A program made the translations under genes and the position numbers. The notes under the pieces were generated by a model. It was given only the letters and a program-made list of their open reading frames with translations, had not been told where the DNA came from and did not search any database. Positions 36,467-45,660 of a DNA stretch of 64,000 nucleotides are shown here, piece after piece (positions within the stretch are counted from its first letter, which is position 1; the number at the start of each line of letters is the position of its first letter). Source of the DNA: Thiosulfatihalobacter marinus (lineage in GTDB: Bacteria; Pseudomonadota; Alphaproteobacteria; Rhodobacterales; Rhodobacteraceae); NCBI RefSeq assembly GCF_016019955.1, contig NZ_JAECRZ010000011.1, positions 1-64,000 on the forward strand, read 5' to 3'.

Positions 36467-36734
36467 CTAGGGTCAGGACCCATTAATCCTGCGCCACTAG
36501 TTTAACAGATTTGCTGTCTGACTACGTACAATGCCGCAGGAATAGTGGTTCTATTTCAAGGCATTGAAAGGACGTCAGGCGGCAAATCCGTCAAATCCGT
36601 AGGACGCCAAATCCACTTCATCCCAGCGGCTTGGCACGCTTGGAAATAGAGCCACTATGTCCGGCGCGCGCCAAACCCCCGATATTTCGTGGATTTGGCG
36701 CCAGTGGTGCAGGATTAACGGGTCCTGACCCTAG
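36467..36734. mobile_element. 268-bp fold-back MITE
   Basis: A non-coding element with 34-bp terminal inverted repeats identical at 31 of 34 positions: left 36467-36500 (CTAGGGTCAGGACCCATTAA...), right 36701-36734. Internal arms pair too (ATAGTGG-TTCTATTTC near 36543-36562 with its complement near 36639-36656), so most of it folds back on itself. The ends are CTAG on both sides, compatible with a TA or CTA(G) target duplication as made by IS5-family enzymes. There is no internal frame for a transposase. The right end supplies the TAG stop of the Rieske gene. Confidence 0.75.
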
Positions 36735-38050
36735 ATCGTGGCGTCCCAGTCGGCGCAGGCGGCGCGGCGGGCGGCGTCGCCTTTTTCGAAGGACAAGCGC
36801 CAGTTGCCGTCGGCGGTGAGCGTGTCGTTGGAGATCGGGCCGCGAATGGTCGCCGGGTCCACCCCGTTGCGCATCGGCAGGGCGGTTTCGTCGCCGTCCT
36901 GAAGCGCCTGGATCGCGGCGCGCAGCTTGCGGCGGTTGGCGATGATCGCCACGTCTGTCTTGCCCAGGTGTTCGCGGGTGCGATCCTGGATCGCGCCCAT
37001 GCTTTCGACCGCCCATTGATCGTGTACGTTGATATCCAGCCCCATGCCGGTATAGGTCTCGCGCGCCTGTTCGTCCGGGTCATAGCCGTAATTGTTGCGC
37101 CTGTTCTTTTTCGGCGCATAGGTCGGCAGGACGTGTTCGGCAAGGCGCTGGGCGCGCATCCTGTCCTTGTCCACTGGTTTGTCGAAGCTGGTGAACATCG
37201 AATACCAGTAGCAGGTTTCATCGTCGATCGGGACGTGCCACTGGGTGATGATCATCTCGCGCGACATGGGGATCGAGATCGCCTCGGGGAAGATCTGGTT
37301 GGTGACGCGCACATGGGTGCGCCCGTCATCCAGATGGCGCAGGGCGATGATGCGCAGGCCGTACTCGGTATCTTCGACGGTGATGTCGGGACGGGGGTAT
37401 TCGCGCAGAAGGCGGGTCATGGGGATTTCGGTATCGGCGGCGGTGTCGCGAAATTGCTTGCCATAGCTTTCGGCGGGGTCTTCATCCTGAAGAAAGCGGT
37501 GCAGGAACGAGGCATGGGCCGGGTCTATGCCGACTTCGAGCGCCTGGAGCCAGTTGCATTCCCACAGTCCCTTGAAGGCAAAGACATGGGTATCGGGCGC
37601 GCGGAAGCAATCGAGATCGGGGAAGGCGGGCGGTTCGCCGGGGCCCATATAGGCAAAGACGATGCCGTTCCTTTCGACCACCGGATAGGCGGTGGCGCGG
37701 ATACGTTCATGCATCCGGCTGCCGTCCGGCTCGCCGGGTTGTTCGACGCATTGGCCCGCGCGGTTGAAGTGCCAGCCGTGAAAGGGGCAACGCAGGCCGT
37801 TGTCTTCGAGCCGGCCAAAGCACATGTCGGCGCCGCGATGCGGGCAGGCGCGCTGGATCAGGCCCAGCTTGCCCTCGCTGTCGCGAAACAGCACGAGATC
37901 TTCGCCCAGCAGGCGCACCGGCACCACCGGACGGTTCCCGGCAAGTTCGTCCGACAGCGCGGCGGGCTGCCAGTAGCGGCGCAAGACCTGGCCCGCCGGG
38001 GTGCCGGGGGTGATGCGGGTAATAAGGTCATTCTGTTCCTGGCTGATCAT
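36731..38050 (-). CDS. Rieske non-haem iron oxygenase, alpha subunit
   Basis: Ring-hydroxylating or O-demethylating oxygenase, 439 residues, phthalate-dioxygenase-like. The Rieske [2Fe-2S] centre has C69-H71 (CPHRG) and C88-H91 (CPFHGWHF). The mononuclear iron site is in LQALEVGIDPAHASFLHRFL (the D-x2-H-x4-H pattern). A C-terminal SRPBCC catalytic domain follows. No reductase or ferredoxin gene is nearby in the window. Its stop codon TAG (36731-36733) lies in the end of the MITE, so the last residues may differ from relatives. Substrate unknown; the amine-modifying genes beyond the MITE hint at an aromatic or amine compound. Confidence 0.9.
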   Translation of the reverse strand: MISQEQNDLITRITPGTPAGQVLRRYWQPAALSDELAGNRPVVPVRLLGEDLVLFRDSEGKLGLIQRACPHRGADMCFGRLEDNGLRCPFHGWHFNRAGQCVEQPGEPDGSRMHERIRATAYPVVERNGIVFAYMGPGEPPAFPDLDCFRAPDTHVFAFKGLWECNWLQALEVGIDPAHASFLHRFLQDEDPAESYGKQFRDTAADTEIPMTRLLREYPRPDITVEDTEYGLRIIALRHLDDGRTHVRVTNQIFPEAISIPMSREMIITQWHVPIDDETCYWYSMFTSFDKPVDKDRMRAQRLAEHVLPTYAPKKNRRNNYGYDPDEQARETYTGMGLDINVHDQWAVESMGAIQDRTREHLGKTDVAIIANRRKLRAAIQALQDGDETALPMRNGVDPATIRGPISNDTLTADGNWRLSFEKGDAARRAACADWDATI

Positions 38051-38157
38051 GTGAAGGCCTCCGCTTTCGTTGTGGGGATGGTTGCGCAGGTCGGCGCCTA
38101 TCGCAAGGGGTCAGTGGATGCACAAAGGTGATCGCAGGTTACGGCGCAATCGCAGCC

Positions 38158-38175
38158 ATGTCACAAGGGTTTCAC
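38158..38175 (+). promoter_or_regulatory. Candidate Pho box upstream of phoX
   Basis: Two direct heptamers, ATGTCAC (38158-38164) and GTTTCAC (38169-38175), stand 11 bp apart, as do the CTGTCAT half-sites of PhoB boxes; together they read ATGTCACAAGGGTTTCAC. They lie 62 bp before the phoX start. Spacing to the nearest TATGAT (38204-38209) is longer than usual, so the promoter position is uncertain. PhoB control is expected for phoX. Confidence 0.5.
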
Positions 38176-38236
38176 GCAATGCCCTTAGCGGTTCCCCGCG
38201 ACGTATGATCCGTCACACCAGAACAAGGAGATTCGC

Positions 38237-40129
38237 ATGACCCGTATCGACGCCACCGAGCTTACCTTTGACGAACTGGATGAACTGAATTTTCCCCGCC
38301 CCGACGAGAACGATTTTGACCGCGTGGTCGAGCGCGCGATTTCGCGGCGCGGGTTCCTGGGCGGCGTGCTGGCCTTTGGGTCGGGCGCGGCGGTGATGGG
38401 CACCGGCCTGCTGGGCGGCGCCTCGGCCCGGGCGATGGGCGCGTCGCGCTTTGCCTTTACGCCGATCCCGATCCAGACTGATTTCGAGGTGCATGTGCCC
38501 GATGGCTATGGCACCCAGGTTCTGGCCCGCTGGGGGGATCCGCTGTTTTCGGATGCCGATGGCTATGACGTGGCAGAGGGCGGCCCGGTCGCGGGGTCGG
38601 ACCGGGTATTCGGCGAGAATACCGATGGCATGGAGACCTTTACCCACAAGGGGCGCCAGCTGATCGCCGTCAACCACGAGTACACCAATCGCAAGATCAA
38701 CCTGCCCGCCGCGCAGGAAGGCACGCCAGCCAACGCGGGCGACGTGGTGAAGTTGCAGAACCTGCAAGGCGTCACGGTGATGGAAATTCGTGAGGGCGAC
38801 AGCGGCTGGGAGGTGGTCAGGGACAGCCCCTATAACCGCCGGATCACGCATAACACGCCGATGAAGATCGTTGGCCCCGCCGCCGGGCACGCGCTGATGC
38901 AGACCGGGGCCGATCCGACCGGCACGATGTCGCTGGGCACGATGAACAACTGTGGATCGGGCACGACGCCCTGGGGCACCTATCTGACCTGCGAGGAAAA
39001 CTTCAACGGGTATTTCGGGGCGACGGGCGCGCTGCCCGGCGGGGCCGCTCTGGAGGCTGGCTACTCCCGTTATGGGATCGGTGCCGACGGTTGGGGGTAT
39101 GACTATCACAAGCACGATCCTCGGTTTGATGTCTCGGAAAATCCCAACGAGCCGCATCGCGCGGGCTGGGTGGTCGAGATTGACCCGACCGACCCCGAGA
39201 GCACGCCAGTCAAGCACACCGGTCTGGGCCGGTTCAAGCATGAGAACGCCGAGGTCGTGCTGGCCCGCGACGGGCGTGTGGTGGTTTACATGGGCGACGA
39301 CGAGCGTGGCGAGTTCCTTTACAAGTTCGTGTCGAACGGCACCTATAGGCCGGGCGGATCGACCGAGGGGCTGTTGGATGACGGCACGCTGTACGTGGCC
39401 CGGTTCGAGGAGGACGGCACCGGCCGCTGGATCGCGCTGACCCCCGAAAGCACGGGCATGGAGCCGGCCGAGATCCTGATCTTTGCCCGGATGGCCGGGT
39501 CCACGGTGGGCGCGACAACGATGGATCGCCCGGAATGGATCGCGGCCAACCCCCATGCGGTCGAGGCCTATTGCTGTCTGACCAACAACAAGAACCGCGG
39601 GGTCAAGCCCAATGCGGGGGGCGACGAAACCCCGGTCAACGGCCCCAACCCGCGCGAGACCAACCGCTATGGCCAGATCGTGCGCTGGTTCCCGAAGGAC
39701 GATGACCACGCCGCCGAGGCGTTTGACTGGGATCTTTATGTGATGGCGGGCAATCCGGGCGTCTATAACAACGTCTATGGCGGGTCGGAAAACATCAACG
39801 AAGGCAACCTGTTCAACGCGCCGGATGGCATGGCGTTCGATTCGACCGGGTTGGTGTGGATCCAGACCGATGGCGACGACGGCAACGCCGGGGATTTCGC
39901 CGGCATGGGCAACAATCAGATGCTGGCGGGCGATCCGGCGACCGGCGAGATCGTGCGGTTCCTGACCGGGCCGCAGGGCAGCGAAGTGACCGGGCTGGCC
40001 TGGTCGGCGGACCGGCGCACGATGTTTGTCGGCATCCAGCACCCCGGCGGCAGCTGGCCCACCGGCAGCGGCCTGCCCCGGTCGGCGGTGATCGCGGTCA
40101 AGCGCGACGACAACGGGCTGGTCGGCTGA
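38237..40129 (+). CDS. phoX: PhoX-type alkaline phosphatase
   Basis: Calcium/iron-dependent phosphatase releasing phosphate from phosphoesters in the periplasm, 630 residues. The Tat signal SRRGFLGG (36-43) follows a 35-residue leader, so it is exported folded. The DUF839 core shows AVNHEYTNRKIN, MNNCGSGTTPWGTYLTCEENFNGY with the metal-binding Cys and Glu of PhoX, LGRFKHENAEV (Glu and adjacent His of the active site) and PDGMAFDSTGLVW. PhoX is the dominant phosphatase of marine roseobacters under phosphate shortage. Possible Pho box upstream; hairpin downstream. It stands alone as a unit. Confidence 0.93.
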   Translation: MTRIDATELTFDELDELNFPRPDENDFDRVVERAISRRGFLGGVLAFGSGAAVMGTGLLGGASARAMGASRFAFTPIPIQTDFEVHVPDGYGTQVLARWGDPLFSDADGYDVAEGGPVAGSDRVFGENTDGMETFTHKGRQLIAVNHEYTNRKINLPAAQEGTPANAGDVVKLQNLQGVTVMEIREGDSGWEVVRDSPYNRRITHNTPMKIVGPAAGHALMQTGADPTGTMSLGTMNNCGSGTTPWGTYLTCEENFNGYFGATGALPGGAALEAGYSRYGIGADGWGYDYHKHDPRFDVSENPNEPHRAGWVVEIDPTDPESTPVKHTGLGRFKHENAEVVLARDGRVVVYMGDDERGEFLYKFVSNGTYRPGGSTEGLLDDGTLYVARFEEDGTGRWIALTPESTGMEPAEILIFARMAGSTVGATTMDRPEWIAANPHAVEAYCCLTNNKNRGVKPNAGGDETPVNGPNPRETNRYGQIVRWFPKDDDHAAEAFDWDLYVMAGNPGVYNNVYGGSENINEGNLFNAPDGMAFDSTGLVWIQTDGDDGNAGDFAGMGNNQMLAGDPATGEIVRFLTGPQGSEVTGLAWSADRRTMFVGIQHPGGSWPTGSGLPRSAVIAVKRDDNGLVG

Positions 40130-40148
40130 GCCCGACCTGAAGAACACT

Positions 40149-40172
40149 TGCCGCGCGGGCGACCGCGCGGCA
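40149..40172. terminator. Hairpin after phoX
   Basis: Perfect 10-bp stem TGCCGCGCGG-GCGA-CCGCGCGGCA, 19 bp after the phoX stop and 36 bp before the CocE-type gene. No T tract follows, so it may be a weak or Rho-assisted terminator, or shield the phoX 3' end. Confidence 0.55.
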
Positions 40173-40208
40173 GGGTGAGGTGAGCCTATCGGCCTTGGGA
40201 GGTGCCTC

Positions 40209-42197
40209 ATGCAGATTGTCGAAGACTTCCCGTTCGAGGTGGAGGAAACGCCGCATGTGGCCATTCCCATGCCCGACGGTGTGAATCTGTCGGCGCGGAT
40301 ATGGCGGCCCGTAGGTGCCGGTCCGGTGCCAGCGATCCTGGAATACCTGCCCTATCGCAAGCGCGACGGCACGGCGGTGCGCGATGCGCTGACCCATCCC
40401 TATTTGGCCGGGCATGGATACGCCTGCGTACGGGTTGACATGCGCGGTTGCGGTGACAGCGAGGGATTGTTTGACGACGAGTATTCCGAACAGGAACTGG
40501 CCGATGGTGTGTCGGTGATCCACTGGCTGGCCGCGCAGGGCTGGTGCAGCGGCAGCGTGGGCATGATGGGAATCAGCTGGGGCGGGTTCAACGGATTGCA
40601 GATCGCCGCGCTGGCGCCGGAGCCGTTGAAGGCGGTGGTCAGCATCTGTTCCACCACGGACCGTTATGCGGACGACATCCATTACAAGGGCGGCCTGATG
40701 CTGGGCGAAAATCCCGGCTGGGCGGCAACCGTGCTGGGCTGGTTTGCCCTGCCGCCGGACCCCGAGATCGTGGGGGAGGGCTGGCGCGAGATGTGGCTGG
40801 AGCGGCTGGAGAACACGCCGTTTCTGGCGGCGAAATGGGTGGAGCATCAGCTGCGGGACGATTACTGGAAGCACGGTTCGGTTTGCGAGGATTACGGTGC
40901 GATCAAGGCGGCGGTGCTGAGCGTGGGCGGCTGGCATGACGGGTATCGCAACACGATGGCGCATCTGGTGGAGAATCTGGACGCGCCGGTCAAGGGACTG
41001 GTGGGGCCGTGGAACCACAAATACCCGCATTTCGCGGTGCCGGGGCCGCGGATCGATTTTCTGGGTGAAATGCTGCGCTGGTGGGACCGCTGGCTGAAGG
41101 GCGTGGACAACGGGGCCGAGGACTGGCCCGAGATGCGCGTCTGGGTGATGGACAGCGTGGCCCCGAGAGTGAGCTATGAAGAGCGGCCCGGGCGCTGGGT
41201 GGCGATTCGCGACTGGCATGGCGAAAGATCACCGGAGACCTGGCATCTGAACGGGGCAATGCTGGCCGGCGGTCCGGGCGACGTGGCGCGCAAGGTGGTT
41301 CCGTCGCTGGCCTGCGGGCAGGGGACGGGTGAGTATTTCCCGTTTGGCTTTGGCCCCGGAGAATTGCCCGACGATCAGCGGCGGGACGATGCGCTGAGCT
41401 GTTGTTTTGACAGCGCGGAAACCCCTGGTGCGCGCGATATCATTGGCGCGCCGGAGGTGACGCTGCGGTTGTGTTCGGACAAGGCACGGGCCCAGGTGGC
41501 GGTTCGGTTGTGCGATCTGCGCCCGGACGGCACCAGCGCCCTGATCGCCCATGGGTTCCTGAACCTGCGCCAGCGTCAAGGGCGCAGCGCCATGCAGGAT
41601 CTGCCGGTGGGAGAGGTGGTCGAGGCGCGCGTGGTGCTGGACCAATGCGCCTATCACCTGCCGGCCGGGCATCGGTTGCGGCTGGCGGTATCGTCCAGCT
41701 ATTGGCCTTTTGTCTGGCCGGAGGCGGAGCAGGCGGTGCTGGAGATCGTCGGAGGGCATATGTCGCTGCCGCTGCGTCCGGTGGCGCAGGGCGACGAATG
41801 GGTGTTTGACCCGCCGAAAGCGGCGCCGCCGCTGGCCCGGGAGCGGCTGGAAAAAGCGCGGGAATCCAAGCGGTTGATTCTTGATGCCGGGAGCAATACC
41901 CTGAGTTTGGAGATCACCGGAGATGACGGCAAGCTGCGCGATCTGCCCACCGGGCTGGATCACGCGACCCGCGTCGAGGAACGGTTTGTCATTCGCGAGG
42001 GTGATCCGCTTTCGGCCGAGGCCAGCTTTCGCTGGGACCGGTCCCTGGGGCGCGGGGCTTGGGGCGCGCGGGTGATTTCCGGGGTGACGATGCGGGCGGA
42101 TAAAGCCGGTTTCATCGTCGAGGCCGACATGGAGGTGCGCGAGGGAGACGCGACCGTTTTTGACCGCAAATGGCGGGCGCAGGTGCCGCGCGCCTGA
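40209..42197 (+). CDS. CocE/NonD family hydrolase (X-Pro dipeptidyl-peptidase-like)
   Basis: Alpha/beta hydrolase of 662 residues. Nucleophile S123 is in MMGISWGGFNG; the catalytic Asp and His are expected in KGGLMLGENPG/ PWNHKYPHFAVPG, where the His of GPWNHKYPH is seen. A C-terminal jelly-roll domain (about 420-560, VTLRLCSDKARAQVAVRLCDL, YHLPAGHRLRLAVSSSYWPF) is typical of CocE and X-Pro aminopeptidases. Relatives cut esters, beta-lactam side chains or N-terminal dipeptides. Its neighbour on the same strand is a peptide/nickel-type ABC transporter 107 bp on, so the substrate may be an imported peptide or amide. Cytoplasmic; no signal peptide. Confidence 0.87.
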   Translation: MQIVEDFPFEVEETPHVAIPMPDGVNLSARIWRPVGAGPVPAILEYLPYRKRDGTAVRDALTHPYLAGHGYACVRVDMRGCGDSEGLFDDEYSEQELADGVSVIHWLAAQGWCSGSVGMMGISWGGFNGLQIAALAPEPLKAVVSICSTTDRYADDIHYKGGLMLGENPGWAATVLGWFALPPDPEIVGEGWREMWLERLENTPFLAAKWVEHQLRDDYWKHGSVCEDYGAIKAAVLSVGGWHDGYRNTMAHLVENLDAPVKGLVGPWNHKYPHFAVPGPRIDFLGEMLRWWDRWLKGVDNGAEDWPEMRVWVMDSVAPRVSYEERPGRWVAIRDWHGERSPETWHLNGAMLAGGPGDVARKVVPSLACGQGTGEYFPFGFGPGELPDDQRRDDALSCCFDSAETPGARDIIGAPEVTLRLCSDKARAQVAVRLCDLRPDGTSALIAHGFLNLRQRQGRSAMQDLPVGEVVEARVVLDQCAYHLPAGHRLRLAVSSSYWPFVWPEAEQAVLEIVGGHMSLPLRPVAQGDEWVFDPPKAAPPLARERLEKARESKRLILDAGSNTLSLEITGDDGKLRDLPTGLDHATRVEERFVIREGDPLSAEASFRWDRSLGRGAWGARVISGVTMRADKAGFIVEADMEVREGDATVFDRKWRAQVPRA

Positions 42198-42303
42198 GCC
42201 GTTTCGCGAAAAAGTTTGAATGAGTGTTTAAGTTTTTCCTTGATTTGTGATCCGGCTGGACCGCAGCATGGGAAAAAAGCAAGTGACCAACGGGAGATCA
42301 ACA

Positions 42304-43887
42304 ATGAATGACGAACTGAAATATCTGAGCAGCCGGGCTGCGATGGGGCGTTTGACACGCCGGAATTTCCTGGGCCGGGCCAGCGCGCTGGGTCTGAGCG
42401 CGGTTGCCGCCAATACCATGCTGGCCGGTGCCGTGAAGGCCGCCGGACCGAAAAAAGGCGGGACGATCAAGGTTGGCGTGGAGGGCGGCAGCTCGTCCGA
42501 CAGCCTTGATCCGGCGCTGTCGACCAACACCACCATGGGGACGGTGACACGGCTTTGGGGTGAACCGCTGGTGGAACTGGCGGCGGGCGGCGGGCTTGAT
42601 GGCCGCGTTGCCGAGAGCTGGGAAGGATCCGCCGACGCCAGCGTGTGGACGTTCCGGATTCGTCAGGGCATCACGTTCTCCAACGGCAAGGAAGTGACTG
42701 CCGAGGACGTTGTCGCCACGATGGATCGTCATTCGGGCGAGGATACGAAATCTGGTGCACTGGGTGTGATGCGCGGCATCAAGGCGATGCGCGCGGAAGG
42801 CCGTGACTTTATCGTCGAACTGCATGAAGCGAATGCGGACCTGCCGTTCCTGATGACCGATTACCACCTGATGATTCAGCCCAATGGCGGCAAGGATGAT
42901 CCCAGCGCCATGATCGGCACCGGCCCCTATATCATCAAGAGCGCCGATCCGGGTGTGCGCTATGTGGCCGAGAAGAACCCCAATCACTGGGATGACAGCC
43001 AGGGCCATGCCGACACGATCGAACTGTTGGTGATCAACGATGACACGGCGCGCGTTGCGGCGTTGCAGTCGGGTCAGGTTCACATGATCAGCCGGGTGCC
43101 GCCGCGCACCGCCGGGCTGATCGCGCGGGCGCCAACCATCAACGTGCACACCAAGAGCGGACCGGGCCATTACGTGTTCATCGCGCATGTCGATACCGCG
43201 CCGTTCAACAACCCGCACGTGATGATGGCGCTGAAATACGGCATCAACCGTCAGGAAATGGTCGACAAGATCCTGTTTGGTTATGGGTCTATCGGCAACG
43301 ACATTCCGATCAACGCGTCTTATCCGCTTTTCACCCCGCTGCCGCAGCGCGAGTATGATCCGGAAAAGGCCGCGTTTCACATGAAGAAATCGGAATATGA
43401 CGGCCCGATTCTGCTGCGGACCTCGGACAACTCCTTCCCTGGAGCGCCGGATGCGGCGGCGTTGTTCCAGCAATCCTGTGCCGCGGCGGGGATCAAGATG
43501 GACATCAAGCGCGAGCCCAATGACGGTTACTGGTCGGAAGTCTGGAACAAGCAACCCTTCTCTACGAGCTACTGGAGCGGTCGCCCGGTTCAGGACCAGA
43601 TGTATTCGACGGCGTATCTGTCAACGGCGGACTGGAACGATACCCGGTTCAAGAACCCGCAGTTCGACCAGTTGCTTGTTGCCGCACGGGCCGAGCTTGA
43701 CAGCGCCAAGCGCAAGCAGATGTATGCCGACATGGCCCTGATCCTGCACAATGAAGGCGGGCTGATCGCGCCAATGTTCAACGATTTCATCGATGGCGTG
43801 AGCGACAAGATCGGTGGCTGGGATGAAACCGCCGGGTTCGGCCTGATGAACCTCTACGCGCCGGTGAAAACCTGGGTCACTGCCTGA
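42304..43887 (+). CDS. Peptide-type ABC transporter substrate-binding protein
   Basis: Periplasmic binding protein of the SBP_bac_5 (DppA/OppA) family, 527 residues. A Tat-type signal is visible: TRRNFLGRAS at 18-27, then ALGLSAVAANTMLAGAVKAA, so the start was placed at MNDELKYLSS with GGGAGA upstream. The core shows SLDPALSTNTTMG, WEGSADASVWTFRIRQGITFSNGKEVTAEDVV and YGINRQEMVDKILFGYGS. It delivers oligopeptides, glutathione-like or other amphipathic solutes to the permeases. Tat export is less common for this family. First gene of a four-gene transporter operon (1 bp, 4 bp overlap, 4 bp overlap). Confidence 0.92.
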   Translation: MNDELKYLSSRAAMGRLTRRNFLGRASALGLSAVAANTMLAGAVKAAGPKKGGTIKVGVEGGSSSDSLDPALSTNTTMGTVTRLWGEPLVELAAGGGLDGRVAESWEGSADASVWTFRIRQGITFSNGKEVTAEDVVATMDRHSGEDTKSGALGVMRGIKAMRAEGRDFIVELHEANADLPFLMTDYHLMIQPNGGKDDPSAMIGTGPYIIKSADPGVRYVAEKNPNHWDDSQGHADTIELLVINDDTARVAALQSGQVHMISRVPPRTAGLIARAPTINVHTKSGPGHYVFIAHVDTAPFNNPHVMMALKYGINRQEMVDKILFGYGSIGNDIPINASYPLFTPLPQREYDPEKAAFHMKKSEYDGPILLRTSDNSFPGAPDAAALFQQSCAAAGIKMDIKREPNDGYWSEVWNKQPFSTSYWSGRPVQDQMYSTAYLSTADWNDTRFKNPQFDQLLVAARAELDSAKRKQMYADMALILHNEGGLIAPMFNDFIDGVSDKIGGWDETAGFGLMNLYAPVKTWVTA

Positions 43888-43888
43888 T

Positions 43889-44845
43889 ATGCACGTGGCG
43901 TTAAAACTGGTGTCCCAGCGTCTTGCGCTGGGGCTTCTATTGCTGTTCATGGTTTCGGCGCTGATTTTCGCCGGCACGAATATACTGCCCGGTGACGTCG
44001 CCCAGAGTATTCTGGGCCAATCGGCAACTCCTGAAGCGTTGGCGAACCTGCGTGAAGAGCTCGGGCTGAACGAACCGGCGCTGAACCGCTATTTCAGCTG
44101 GCTGGGCGGGGTTTTGCAGGGCGACCTGGGCACGGCATTGACCAGTGGCCAGGACATTGCCGAAAGCATGGGCAAGCGCCTGTCGAACACGCTTTTCCTT
44201 GCCATGTGGGCGGCGATCATTTCGGTTCCGCTGGCCGTTTTCCTTGGGCTGGTTGCGGTGCGGTTTCGCGATCGTTGGCCGGACAAGCTGATTTCCGGCG
44301 TTACGCTGGCGTCGATTTCGATCCCCGAATTCCTGATCGGATATGTGCTGATGTATTTCATTGGCGTCAAGCTGGGCTGGGCGCCGACGGTGGCAACGAT
44401 CTATGACGGCATGAGCCTTGGCGAAAAGCTGCAAACCATCGCGCTGCCGGTGGCCGTTCTGACGCTGGTGGTTCTTGCGCATATGATGCGTATGACCCGC
44501 GCGGCGATATTGAACGTGATGCAGTCGGCCTATATCGAAACGGCCGAACTCAAGGGGCTGACGATGTTCCTGATCATCTGGAAACATGCGTTCCCCAATT
44601 CTATCGCGCCGATCGTGAACGTGGTGATGCTTAACCTGGCCTATCTGGTGGTGGGTGTGGTGGTGATCGAGGTGGTGTTCACCTATCCCGGCATGGGGCA
44701 ATACCTTGTGGATCACGTGTCCAAACGCGACCTGCCGGTGGTGCAGGCCAGCGGGCTTGTGTTTGCGGCCGTCTATATCGGGCTGAACATGGTTGCCGAT
44801 ATTGTCGCCATCCTGTCCAACCCGCGATTGAGGCATCCGAAATGA
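43889..44845 (+). CDS. Peptide ABC transporter permease (DppB type)
   Basis: Inner-membrane permease, 318 residues, starting 1 bp after the binding-protein stop. Six hydrophobic helices are visible, the first MVSALIFAGTNILPGDVA typical of DppB-like proteins. The EAA loop lies in YIETAELKGLTMFLIIWKHAFPNS, which contacts the ATPase. The N-terminal periplasmic loop contains ALNRYFSWLGGVLQGDLGTAL, characteristic for DppB. Partner permease overlaps by 4 bp. Confidence 0.92.
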   Translation: MHVALKLVSQRLALGLLLLFMVSALIFAGTNILPGDVAQSILGQSATPEALANLREELGLNEPALNRYFSWLGGVLQGDLGTALTSGQDIAESMGKRLSNTLFLAMWAAIISVPLAVFLGLVAVRFRDRWPDKLISGVTLASISIPEFLIGYVLMYFIGVKLGWAPTVATIYDGMSLGEKLQTIALPVAVLTLVVLAHMMRMTRAAILNVMQSAYIETAELKGLTMFLIIWKHAFPNSIAPIVNVVMLNLAYLVVGVVVIEVVFTYPGMGQYLVDHVSKRDLPVVQASGLVFAAVYIGLNMVADIVAILSNPRLRHPK

Positions 44846-45660
44846 TCAAGAATATGCCAGTCTCGGCGATGGTCGGGCTGTTTTTCATGGCCCTCTATTT
44901 CCTGATGGCGATCTTTGCGCCGTTGCTGGCGCCCTATGGCATGGCCGAATCGGTGGGTGACGTATGGGAGCCAGCCAGCGCGGAGCATTGGCTGGGCACC
45001 GACAATATCGGGCGCGATCTGTTGACGCGGATGATCTATGGCGGCCGGACGACGATATTCATCGCGACGGTGGCGACGATCCTGAGTTTTGTCACCGGGT
45101 CGGTTCTGGGGTTTCTGGCCGCTGTTGTCGGGGGCTGGGTGGATCAGGCGCTGAGCCGTTTTGTTGATCTGCTGATGTCGATCCCGTCGCTGATCTTTGC
45201 GCTGGTGATCCTGTCCGTGATGCCGGTGACGGTGCCGGTTCTGATTGTGGTGATGGGATTGCTGGATTCGACGCGCGTGTATCGTCTGGCCCGCGCGGTG
45301 GCGGTGGATATCAACGTGATGGACTACGTTGAGGCCGCCAAGCTGCGTGGCGAGGGGCGGCGCTGGATCATTTTCCGCGAGATCCTGCCGAATGCGCTTA
45401 GCCCGCTGGTGGCGGAAATGGGGCTGCGGTTCATCTTCATGGTGCTGTTTGTCTCGACATTGTCGTTCCTGGGGCTGGGCGTGCAGCCGCCGCAGGCCGA
45501 TTGGGGCGGGATCGTGAAGGAAAACAAGGACGGGATCGTCTACGGCATCGGTGCCGCGCTTTATCCGGCGGTCGCGATTGCGACGCTGGCGATCAGCGTG
45601 AACCTGGTGGCCGACTGGGTGCTGAACCGCACGACCTCGCTGAAAGGGGGCCGGGGATGA
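44842..45660 (+). CDS. Peptide ABC transporter permease (DppC type)
   Basis: Second permease, 272 residues, ATGA overlap with the first. Features are the N-terminal helix MVGLFFMALYFLMAIFAPLLAP, the DppC-type extracytoplasmic WLGTDNIGRDLLTRMIYGGRT, and the EAA loop YVEAAKLRGEGRRWIIFREILPNA. C-terminal LGLGVQPPQADWG is a DppC/OppC signature. The stop overlaps the ATPase start by 4 bp. Confidence 0.92.
   Translation: MIKNMPVSAMVGLFFMALYFLMAIFAPLLAPYGMAESVGDVWEPASAEHWLGTDNIGRDLLTRMIYGGRTTIFIATVATILSFVTGSVLGFLAAVVGGWVDQALSRFVDLLMSIPSLIFALVILSVMPVTVPVLIVVMGLLDSTRVYRLARAVAVDINVMDYVEAAKLRGEGRRWIIFREILPNALSPLVAEMGLRFIFMVLFVSTLSFLGLGVQPPQADWGGIVKENKDGIVYGIGAALYPAVAIATLAISVNLVADWVLNRTTSLKGGRG

Noticed and set aside
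36364-36483. N-terminal extension of the glutamine-synthetase-like gene starting inside the MITE
   Set aside because: The GTG at 36363 has an ideal AGGAG site, and the extension would begin in the mobile element.
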